Origin: Cryptomeria japonica
Lineage: Eukaryota > Streptophyta > Pinopsida > Cupressales > Cupressaceae
Reading direction: 5' to 3'
Length of the DNA: 64,000 nt
NCBI RefSeq assembly: GCF_030272615.1
Contig: NC_081410.1
Location: 190,791,619 to 190,855,618, forward strand
Both the position numbers and the translations under genes were made by a program. Numbering within the stretch: position 1 is the first letter of the stretch; each line of letters starts with the position of its first letter. The notes beneath the pieces are model-generated. The model searched no databases, was not told the origin of the DNA, and was given only the letters and a program-made list of their open reading frames with translations. This document shows positions 46,526 through 56,666 of this stretch, piece after piece.

Positions 46526-48329
46526 AGATCTGCATGGTTTGGATGAAATGTTGTGTTTGATCAAACGAATAAGTTAAGAAATGATGATATCTCCTTACCT
46601 TATTTGCATTTCAAAAATAATGTTCTTGCTCAATGAATTTTAGTAGAATGGATTAATAATGAGATGAATAAGGTTATAACATATTAAAAAAACTGACAAT
46701 TTTCCTTGAGTTGCTAAAAACATTAAGTTTTTGAATGATCATATTTAAGCGCTAATGGGAGAGGAGTTTGATAAGAACATATATAAGAAAATTGATTGGT
46801 TAGTAATATGTTAGGAAAATTATCATAGATGATAGTCCAGTGAATGTAATTGAAATTTGATATTAAATTTTGTTTATCAATAAAGTAATGAGATTTGTCT
46901 CTTAAAATTAATGATGCTATGTTATGTGTGAGTATTTAAATGACTAAATTGTCTTATGGCATCATGAAGGGCATTCTAATCACCTGCATGTTATTTATTG
47001 TACATTGTGGGCAATGGTGTATGTTGTAGTATATCATCGAGTGATTAAGTGAGAATATGATATCTATATCCATTTTAGTCATAACCCAGTGAATGTAATT
47101 ATTTTGTGAATGAGATATCTTAAATGAGCGTCGATGATTTATTGAGTGTATTCCTTGTGTGTGTATGAGACACTATATCTCTCCCTTGAATATGTCTTCT
47201 TACATAAAGGATAATTGCATAGATTCTGGTGTGCAAGAAAAAATATTGCATTACATTAAGGATGGTAAATGGTTGTAAGTAGAAACCATGATTGCTTTTA
47301 GTGTTGCATAAATTTTTCTCAAGAAAGATATATATAAATAACTCAATTGTCTAATGTGTGCGGTGTACATTCTCTAATGCATTTAGGATGTTGTGTCCTT
47401 GGGTATCATGCAATGATTACTCCCTTTGGTGTGGCTGATATTAGTCACCTCATTATTAGGTTATGGATGTGTTAGATGGTTTGCCTTGAGTTATTTGTGA
47501 TTTGTATTTGGTGTCGTTGGGGTTAGCCTGATTTTTTTATTTCCTTATGCTAGGTTTGGCCACTAAATTCCTTTTTATCTATTTTGTGGCACTCATCACA
47601 CCTTATTTATTATTGATATTGCTGACATTTTCCATGATTTAATGTTGGACTTGATAATTTTTCACTTTGGGTTTTCTCTTTTGATGTCTATGGTGGTCAT
47701 TCCAAATGTTTAGTATTGTTGGCCCTAGTTATGTGTTAAGTGTCATTTCTATCATGTTCATTTCGAACCTTTGATAGTGAGTCTAAGGGAGGACACCACA
47801 TAGAAGTGCACTAGGCATGGTGGGCAATTAGATAATACTAATGTTGGTTAAGGAAATTAAATATGTTTTTCAAGATGAAATGCATTTGTAACTTTCTAGC
47901 TTATGTGGAATGTTAGAGAGAAGTGTGTTTGGATAAAAGAAGTTTGTATTATATGCAATAGTTAAATGTTAATGAACTGTAGTTTCCTTGTCTTCAATGA
48001 ATGCTTATTGTAGCGTCGTAAAATTGCAACACTTGCAATTTCGACTGCATTTGGGTCTTCACGATGGTGGCGCAACGTTGAACCTGAATGGAGACCCCGA
48101 AACCTGTTTACGACATCAAAAACTGCATCTTTCTGCACCTTGGCCCGATCCTCCTTGCACCTTGCTATCCCGAGAGGTGGGACCATGGCGTCCAGCGCCC
48201 TGGTCCCTGGCCCTATTTTGGGCCCGGTCTCTTGTTGGGCATCGGGTCTTCAAGTTTGCAATTTGGAAAATAATGCTCCTAGGTCGACCTAAGGTTAGAA
48301 AAATCAGTCTCCTAACCCTAATTGACAAG

Positions 48330-48338
48330 TATATAAAC
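48330..48338 (+). promoter_or_regulatory. LTR TATA box
   Basis: tatataaac; the same sequence is at 54961-54969 in the 3' LTR. It places the R region start near 48365. Confidence 0.6.
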
Positions 48339-48405
48339 TACATTTCCCCTCACGGAAAGGGAGGAGGAAAAACATATGTGTGCAAGAAGCGGAAGCGATA
48401 GGCAA

Positions 48406-48440
48406 ACATTCAAACATTCAAACATTCAAGCATTCCTTCA
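48406..48440. repeat. short tandem repeat (acattcaa units) in the LTR
   Basis: Three acattcaa units then a degenerate gcattcc-tcaa copy. The 3' LTR (55035-55075) has four units, so copy number changed after insertion or during reverse transcription. Confidence 0.85.
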
Positions 48441-49196
48441 AGCAATTGAGCATTCTAGGTCTCCATTCAAGGCTAGGTGTTGCATTCAAGACAAGGATTC
48501 AACCATTGAAGAGGAGATCACCTACAACATACAACATCATTACACCTTCGCATGTAAGAGTACAAAAATTCTTACAACAAGGTATCAGTACTTGATTACA
48601 TTACAAACATTTACATTTACAACATTCTCATTTCTTGGTTAATTCCAAAACCGGGGTTTGACCTGAAGGCAAACCCCTAATCCCTAACCCCCCAATCGTC
48701 CTCTCTTTTCTGTGTGTAGGTTGCAGGTATGCGGCTGTAATTGAAGATCTGGAATCCTTGTGCAGAGACGAACAGATCCCCCTTCGTTTCGCAGATTTTT
48801 CGGAGGACCGTGTGCACTCCGGGCGCCATCGTCCCGTCAACTTTCGCTCAAACTTGCAGGATAGCATCATCTCGACATTTTACTGCTAATTTCAGGTCCG
48901 CAGCTTCATCCTATGTCTCTATCTCCGTCTACAAGCGAATCTTTCTTACTTTCACATACACTCCTAGTTCAATCCTTCTATCTACATTCTTTACAAAAGA
49001 GGGTATCCTTGCTGTCTCAACCCTTGAAACTCATTTAGAATTCAATCTTGCATTGTGTGGGATTGGATCTTGTGAGTTTCAACCCCTCTTTTGAATGTAA
49101 AGTCTCTCCTAAGTGAAAACCGTCAATCCTAGTGACCTCCTTTCTCTCTCCTTGGAGTGGGGGAACACCCAGGGTTCGATTTTCCGCTTTACATTT

Positions 49197-49215
49197 TGGT
49201 GAACCCGACGTGAAC
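49197..49215 (+). other. primer-binding site of the gag-protease element
   Basis: tggtgaacccgacgtgaac starts three bases after the LTR end. The position and the leading TGG fit a tRNA 3'-end complement; I do not assign the tRNA species. Confidence 0.65.
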
Positions 49216-50559
49216 ATCCTAATTCTGATTATTCATGGTTAGATCTGAAAAATTTTGCTTCCTTAATTACATTTCCATGTTTGATCTTTTGCAAATTTTA
49301 GAGGATAATTGCATAAAAACCCTAAAATTTCTTTTTAGTAATTGAGCTTGTGAAATGTTTAATTGTTAATGCTTGTTTCAGATCTACCCTTCTATTGCAA
49401 ATTATCAATTCATATTTGTGCTTTAATTCTGAAAGTTAAGTGGTTAAGTGTCAAAACCCTAATTTTTAAAACCCTCTTGATTCAACCTTTGACCAATGAT
49501 TTCACTGATCAAAACACCTCCAAATCGGCTGTAACTTTGGATTCCGCAACAAAATCATAATATCTCTCATCCTTGAAAATTTTGAAAAAAGTTGCGAGGA
49601 CCGTGTGCACCCCGAGCGCCCTCGTCCCCGACATTTTTTCCAAAATTTCGGGAGCTAGATCGTACTGTATTTTTCTGCTAGAATCCAGAATCTTGGCTGA
49701 ATTCATCAATTCTAACACTTTCAAAATTAAAGTCAAAGTTGGTCTAGTGATTGCTTGGATTAAGGCTTCTAATCATTCAAAAATTGTTGAAATTGAAATT
49801 TTGTGTTAAAATTGTGTTTCTTACTGTCCTAAATCTGAAAAGTGTGTTGGCATTCATTCAAAGTTTCAATGCTTTATTCAAATTTTTTGCAATTTGTGAC
49901 TTTTGAAATTAAGTGTTTAATTGCAACAACTTTGATTTCCGCTTTCAAAATTGAATTTTGCATGAAATTGAGTCAACTTTTAAATTTCAAAGCTTGCATT
50001 GCTTTTAGTATTCCCTCTAAAATCATAAAATTCAAAATTTTAGTTTCCCTCTCTTTTTTCAAAATTCAAATTTTGGCATTTTTCAACAATCTTGGTAGGG
50101 TTCAATTTTGAGATTGCAACTTTAATTTGGCCTATCTACAGATCGTAAAATCACTCAATTTTTTCAGATTAGCTTTAAAATCATCATAACCTTCATCCCT
50201 AAAAATTTCGGAAAAAGTTGCGAGGACCGTGTGCACTCCGTTCGCCACGGTCCCCGACATTTTTTTTGAAATTTCAGGAGATTGTCATGATTGCATTTAA
50301 CAGCTTAAATCTAGGAGATTGGCTGATTTTATTGAAATTTGCTACCTCTAAATTTGAAAATAAATTCAAAATTCAAGATAACAATTAAAATTAAGAGCTA
50401 CCCCCCCTTGGCCCTAATTTTTCAATTGTGCCTACCTTTCTTGGAAGTTGTGTTTCCCTCTTCTTTCACAAAGTTCAAATTGGATAATCATTATCTCATT
50501 GTTCAATTTTGCCAACTTTATTTTTCAAAATTCAAATCTTCTCTCTCTCTCTCTAGTGC
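49216..50559. other. untranslated leader of the gag-protease element
   Basis: About 1.3 kb of T-rich non-coding DNA. A phrase gaggaccgtgtgcac, also found in the LTRs (about 48803), recurs at about 49598 and 50222, so parts of the leader and LTR share a repeated module. No coding frame is recognised. Confidence 0.55.
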
Positions 50560-52464
50560 ATGAGTTTTACAACAATAAGCCCTACTTACACTATTCCCGT
50601 TAGACGAAGCCCTAGAATTAAGTCTTTCCAAGGTTTAATTACCGAGGAGATGGAACCTAATTTGAATGGCCTTTTTAACGAGGACATGGGTAATCCTCTT
50701 AATGATGAAGAAGCTCTCCATGAGGTTTCTATAGAACAACTTTCGAAATTGGATAACCAATTTGATGATTTTCAGCAATGGATGTCTCAAGAATACCCCG
50801 ATAGTCGAGCTCTTTCATTAATTGAGGGTCTAAAACATATGGTTCAAAGTGATAAGAATGGAATTGATATTTTGCGTAGTATTGCACACATCGTGGATTC
50901 GAATGTGATGCCTATGAAGAGTTGTGCCGAAATTTTAGGTTAACATTCTATTCCTTTGACAACTTCTATTGCTAGTATACCTACTTTTACATCAAACATA
51001 ATGACTACTTCAATACAAAACATTCCACCTATGATCACCAGTCATGGGGGCAATCCTTCTGCTTCAATCAACCCTCTTCCTTCATTCAATCCGACTTCTT
51101 CATTCATTCCTTCAATGAGTGTCCCTATTACATCTCCACAAATGAACATGACGCAAGGGGACAATTCATTCAACCATTTCATTCCTCCTTGTAGTGTTCC
51201 TTCTTTCCAATCATCTCCTATGACTAACTATCATAGTGTCCCACCACCTTAATCTCAATCAATACCTTCTTTCAATAACATATTACCTCCATCACAATCT
51301 AACATGTCTAATATGAACTCTTCGACTGAAGTGACCATTAACAATCTTGCACAAACTGTCTCTTCTTTACAACAACAAATTGCCTCTATGAATCAATCTA
51401 AGTTTAGTGTGCCCACATTTGATGTTGCGAGCCCACTTTCTCTTGACATTGTTTGAGCTATCCCCCCTAAGCATGTTGAAATCCCACAGTTGGAGCTTTA
51501 TAATGGTAAAGGTGATCCTCTAACGCATGTTAAGACCTTTCAAACAATATGTACCGATTTTGCTCATGACCAAAGGTTGCTTGCAAAACTGTTTACTAGA
51601 ACATTAAGAGATAAGGCTCTACAATGGTATTGCTTGTTGCCTTCCTATTCTATTACTTCTTTCCAACAACTTGCAAATGGTTTCATTCAACAATTCCAAA
51701 ACAATATAAGTCCTAAAGTTACTTTGATTGATTTAATGCATTGTAAACAAGGTGTTAAAGAAAAAGTGACTGATTTCATTGGTAGATATAAGCATTTGTG
51801 TGCTCAAATTTCTTTTCCAGTACCTGACAATGATATTCAAAGAATCTTTATTTCTAATTTACAAAAAGATATTAGAGAAAAACTTATGTTTTCTGAGTTT
51901 ACTTCTTTCCAACAGTTGTGTGCAACTCTTCACAATTATCAACTGACTGTGAGTCAAATGGAACAAGCAAATCCTATGGCTCCGAGTGATAAGGGTGATA
52001 GTAGTCAACAACCATTTGGGAAGTTTAAACCGAACAGAGGGTTCGTTAAGTTCAATGAAAACATCATCAACAACAATGTGAATGCAGCATCAGGTGTGCC
52101 TCCTATTTCTAAGTTTTTCAAGAAAGAAAGAGAGTTTACTCCTTTGAATGAATCATTGCATAGTATTATGAATAAGTTATTGGAACGAAATGTGCTTGCC
52201 CTCCCTCCTATAAAGCAAATAGATCCTGCAAAGGTCAATTCACCCTATTTTGATAACAAATCTTTTTGTCAATTTCATCGTCAACCTGGGCATGATACTG
52301 AAAAATGTTTTGCTTTAAAGGGTAAAATTCAAGATTTGATTGATAATAATACTATCTTTGTTTCAGGTGTGAATGATAAAGGCAACACATCTGTAGCTCT
52401 TCCTAACCAAAATCTTAAGATTTTTACTGATCCATTACCTTCTCATACCTCTAATGTGATTTGA
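50560..52464 (+). pseudogene. gag: gag of the non-autonomous gypsy-type element (three in-frame stops)
   Basis: One continuous frame from MSFTTISPTYTIPVRRSPR (50560) to the TGA at 52462-52464. It is broken only by TAA 50941, TAA 51250 and TGA near 51454, each one C-to-T step from Gln or Arg. Order: N-terminal region; Ser/Pro/Met-rich linker (50956-51300); coiled coil (NNLAQTVSSLQQQIASM); capsid domain (LELYNGKGDPLTHVKTFQ..., RDKALQWYCLLPSYSITSFQQL, CKQGVKEKVTDFIGRYKHLC); zinc-knuckle variant CQFHRQPGHDTEKC (about 52270). The same CxxH...GH...C knuckle layout occurs in Tat-type gag, as in element B. Without the three stops it would be about 634 residues. Confidence 0.9.
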
Positions 52465-53842
52465 GACTAATGATTCCTCTTTCTCACCTGATGGTCTTGT
52501 GTCTATGACTCCGAATGTGATTAACTTTGTAGAGCAGCAGAAAATCCCTAAAGAACCTTTCATCACATTTGATTCTAGTGAAACTATCAGGGCACCTGAT
52601 GGTCCTTTATATATAGTTGCAAAAGTCAAGAATACACCTTGTCGTGGAGTGCTGATTGATCCTTCTTGCATGGTTAATGTTATTACTGAAGAATTTCTTT
52701 TTACTTTGCAATTGAATCAAGTGATCTATGACAAAACAAATGTGGTTGTGAAATTATTTGATGCATTTTCTTCTCTTGCAATTGGTTCTATTACATTACC
52801 TATTGAGGTCCATAACAAATCCCTTGATGTGAGCTTTGCTATTATTCCATCATCCGAACAATTTCGTGTGAAGCTAGGCTATCCTTGGCTATCTTCCATG
52901 AAAGCTATTGCTTCTCCTATTCACAAGTGTTTGAAATTTCCCCATAATGGTGAAGTTGTTACTGTCAATCATAGTCTCTTTAAACTAGCTGAAAGAACTT
53001 CTAGCGTTCCTATTGATTATTTTTGGCCTAAACAATTCCAATCTCTTCCACCATGAAGTGATCATCTTTTCAAATCTTATCAAAAGTGGAAAAAAGATAT
53101 GATCCTATCTCTAAGTGAACCTCGAACACCCAAACTTGATATTCCTATCGTTCTTGAGAAGGAAGTTCTTCCTTTGAAAGATAAAACTAATGTCTTTCCT
53201 CAAGAAGATTCCCAACCCATTCCTATGGATGTGACTATGTCTATGTCTAATAAAATTTCTAAAAGTAGACCTATACCTCCTCGTCATGATGGACTTGGTC
53301 TCCTTCCTAAGAGACCACAACCTAAACACCCAAGTGATAAGGATGAGAACATTCCTCCCCCTCAATCTTCTCAACTTCCTACTAAGACTAGACGAAATTG
53401 TTCTGCGCATGAACGCCGACGAAAGTGTCGTCTTAGAGCTCGTGCAGCTGCTTCTCAAACGTTGCAATCCCCAAAAACACCTTCAGCTAGTATTATTCCA
53501 TTTTCTCCTCAGCCGAAAATTGACCCAAAATCTCCTAAACATAAGATGCGTGATGGTTTTGATCTTGTGCGAGTTAAAGATCCTATTTTTATAAATCTTG
53601 ATGATGATATAGATGAAAATGTTATTCATGATGAAAATGTTACTCCTCTTGCTTCTGATAGTGAATATGAATATGTTGATATTGATAACCATTTATCTAA
53701 CGAATTTTCTAAAGCACTTATCCTAGCTCCTGGACAAGAACAATGTGGCTTGGAACATGAACATAGCCCTTGTTTGGATCTTGTGATAGCTCCATCTGTT
53801 GTGTTGGATGTTCCTCCTCTAGCGTGTTTCCTGCCTTCCTGA
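52465..53842 (+). pseudogene. protease plus Arg-rich C-terminal extension
   Basis: Frame 2, overlapping the end of gag by only a few bases. RGVLIDPSCMVNVITEEFL (about 52639-52695) is the active-site position; Asp is kept but the following residues (DPS) depart from DGG/DSG. LGYPWLSSMKAIASPIHKCLKFPHNGEVV is the C-terminal protease region. A TGA at 53054 (one step from CGA) interrupts. The same frame then gives a 250-residue extension with polar/Pro-rich text, a basic cluster (HERRRKCRLRARAAA, about 53408-53455) and an acidic tail (INLDDDIDENVIHDENV). It ends at 53842; nothing resembling RT follows. Confidence 0.8.
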
Positions 53843-54625
53843 AATATTGATCAGCAAGATCGGGGGGTGGATGACGTGCTAGACTAGTTCATTAGCATAG
53901 CAGACTCTCTTCTCCTCTCTTGATCTCTTTTGTTACTTCTTCTATGTGTTATTCTCAATCTTCTATTTGTTGTCCTTAGTGTTGTCTACTTGAGGACGAT
54001 GCAAAGCATTGAGATCTCTTTTGGTCTCTCTCATGTTGACTCAAAATACACATGTGTTCCCTTCTTCTAGGTGACTTTCCTTGATTGGGGAATGAAGAAC
54101 AATTATGCATACATACATATGATATACATGAATTATCATACAGCATACTGACCCCAAGGAAAGCGAAGTCACCTCGTGGTTTGTGTTTTGTGTCTATTAT
54201 CCTTGGGTTTATCTCACACTTGGGGGCTAAATCTTTGTGATAACATGCTCCTTTCCCTTCTCATTTCTTATGTGTATCACTACCTTAAAGCAATCACCCC
54301 CGATGAGGCATGTGCGATCGCTTTAACGTAGGGGGCATACACTCCATCCATATCTCTTCAAGATTCTTAAAAATTTCTTGGCGAACTTAGCTTTGCCTTG
54401 AAAATTTTTGATATTTTTCTTGCATGACTCATGGTGAGGGAACCGTACTACTGTCAGTCATGGTTCTCCCTCGTGATCTTCCCTTTTACTTTGTCAATCG
54501 AAGTCGTAAGATCCTTAGTCCACTGGGGGCTTGGTGTATCTTGCCTCCTTGACATGGTGAAAGTCTTTCAATGTTGTTTCCTTGTACTTTACCGGAAGTA
54601 TGGGCGTACGCTTATACTCCCGCTA
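53843..54625. other. 3' untranslated region of the gag-protease element
   Basis: About 780 bp without coding similarity between the last stop and the purine tract. RT, RNase H and integrase would be expected here in a complete element and are absent. Confidence 0.6.
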
Positions 54626-54639
54626 AAGTGGGGGCTAAA
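54626..54639 (+). other. polypurine tract of the gag-protease element
   Basis: aagtgggggctaaa precedes the TGTAGCG start of the 3' LTR. Confidence 0.75.
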
Positions 54640-55832
54640 TGTAGCGTCGTAAAATTGCGACACTTGCAATTTCAACTGCATTTGGGTCTTCACAATGGCG
54701 GCGCAACGTTGAACCTCAATGGAGACCCCGAAACCTGTTTACGACATCAAAAACTGCATCTTTCTGCACCTTGGCCTGATCCTCCTTGCACCCTGCTGTC
54801 CCAAGAGGTGGGACCATGGCGCCCAGCGCCCTGGTCCCTGGCCCTATTTTGGGCCCGATCTCTTGTTGGGCATCAGGTCTTCAAGTTTGCAATTTGGAAA
54901 ATAATGCTCCTAGGTCGGCCTAAGGTCGGAAAAATCAGTCTCCTAACCCTAATTGACAAGTATATAAACTACATTTCCCCTCACGGAAAGGGAGGAGGAA
55001 AAACATATGTGTGCAAGAGGCGAAAGCGATAGGCAAACATTCAAACATTCAAACATTCAAACATTCAAGCATTCCTTCAAGCAATTGAGCATTCTAGGTC
55101 TCCATTCAAGGCTAGGTGTTGCATTCAAGACAAGGATTCAACCATTGAAGAGGAGATCACCTACAACATACAACATCATTACACCTTCGCATGTAAGAAT
55201 ACAAACATTCTTACAACAAGGTATCAGTACTTGATTACATTACAAACATTTACATTTACAGCATTCTCATTTCTTGGTTAATTCCAAAACTGGGGTTTGA
55301 CCTGAAGGCAAACCCCTAATCCCTAACCCCCCAATCGTCCTCTCTTTTCTGTGTGTAGGTTGCAGGTACGCGGTTGTAATTGAAGATCTGGAATCCTTGT
55401 GCAGAGACGAACAGATCCCCCTTCGTTTCGCGGATTTTTCGGAGGACCGTGTGCACTCTGGGCGCCATTGTCCCGTCAACTTTCGCTCAAACTTGTAGGA
55501 CAGCATCATCTCAACATTTTACTGCTAATTTCAGGTCCGCAGCTTCATCCTGTGTCTCTATCTCCGTCTACAAGCGAATCTTTCTTACTTTCACATACAC
55601 TCCTAGTTCAATCCTTCTATCTACATTCTTTACAAAAGAGGGTATCCTTGCTGTCTCAACCCTTGAAACTCATTTAGAATTCAATCTTGCATTGTGTGGG
55701 ATTGGATCTTGTGAGTTTCAACCCCTCTTTTGAATGTAAAGTCTCTCCTAAGTGAAAACCGTCAATCCTAGTGACCTCCTTTCTCTCTCCTTGGAGTGGG
55801 GGAACACCCAGGGTTTGATTTTCTGCTTTACA
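54640..55832 (+). mobile_element. 3' LTR of the gag-protease element (1193 bp)
   Basis: Copy of 48009-49193, ending TTTACA and followed by the second cttat. Eight bases longer, mainly from one extra acattcaa-type unit. Confidence 0.9.
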
Positions 55833-55837
55833 CTTAT

Positions 55838-56655
55838 GTATGATTCATGTATAACTATTTAATAAGGATGCCTAAAAAAAATTTAATGCATGATGAGTAC
55901 ATCGAGTGTTTGTAACATTTATTGGGGTTCACTCCTCTTTAGTTGAGACTATGTTGTGCTTCATGCTTAGCACTTTTGGTGTGGATATTGAGATATTTTA
56001 TATGCCATGAATCTTATTTTCTTTTTATGAGTATGGACTATGGATTTTGGATATAGTATGATATCTCAATTACGTTCAAATTTGAGAAACTTATTCCGAG
56101 AAATATTCCACTCATATAGATGTATGATATGACTTCTTCGATAATATAGAGGAGTGTGTATGTGTAAAATGTCATGTAAAATGTATAACTATCTTCCTTA
56201 CTATGTATATAGATGTTAAAGAAGTGTTGTCAAGCTTGAAAATTGTGAGTTATTGTGTTTTGTGTTTTATGGATACCAACTTGGTGATGGGAATTATGAT
56301 TAAAAATTATATCCTACAAGAATTTTGTATAAATGATAGTCTCTTGAAGGTAATGGAGTAAATTAGTATGCTTATTATAGATAATAAAGGTGATGTATCT
56401 TGTTGCATTAATTCAAATAGTTAAAGAAGGTAAAGGAAAAATCTTGTTGTTACTATCTTACTTTGAGTTAAGGAAATGATTGGACTAAAATATTTTTGTA
56501 CCTAATGATAAATCCTATAATGAGGAGATTAGTTATGTTGTGTGTATTTATCCTAAAGAAAAGGTATTATTTGGTATCATTCAAATAAAGTTTATAGACT
56601 AATGTGTGCATTTGTTCATCTTAGCCTTGTAACTTATAGGAGTAAGTCGAGTCTT
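55838..56655. other. non-coding interior of element E (right part)
   Basis: A/T-rich sequence continuing the E interior after the nested element; no coding signal. Confidence 0.55.
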
Positions 56656-56666
56656 AGGGGGGAAGA
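56656..56666 (+). other. polypurine tract of element E
   Basis: aggggggaaga directly before TGTAGTGCCC at 56667. Confidence 0.8.

Larger units (their letters stand above)
45058..48003. other. non-coding interior of element E (left part)
   Basis: About 2.9 kb of A/T-rich DNA. No frame of note and no gag/pol similarity. It contains the (CT)n tract and a 163-bp tandem duplication (46218-46525). Confidence 0.6.
48009..49193 (+). mobile_element. 5' LTR of the gag-protease element (1185 bp)
   Basis: TGTAGCG to TTTACA. Contains a TATA-like tatataaac at 48330-48338 and an acattcaa short tandem repeat just downstream (from about 48408). Confidence 0.9.
48009..55832 (+). mobile_element. 7.8-kb gag-protease-only LTR element (TR-GAG-like) nested in E
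   Basis: LTRs at 48009-49193 and 54640-55832 run TGTAGCG...CTTTACA. Both flanks carry cttat (48004-48008 and 55833-55837). Primer site and polypurine tract are present. The coding part is gag (50560-52464) and a protease with a basic extension (52465-53842). There is no RT, RNase H or integrase, so the element depends on enzymes from a related autonomous gypsy element. The LTRs differ at roughly 30 positions by eye (under 3 percent), mostly transitions, making this one of the younger insertions. Confidence 0.92.

Noticed and set aside
48116-48328. Overlapping frames in the LTRs at 48009 and 54640 as genes
   Set aside because: They appear in both LTRs in several frames on both strands, have no domain, and lie across the LTR promoter.
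48406-48440. acattcaa repeats as a CRISPR-like array
   Set aside because: Units are 8-9 bp with no spacers, located inside a plant LTR and duplicated in the partner LTR.
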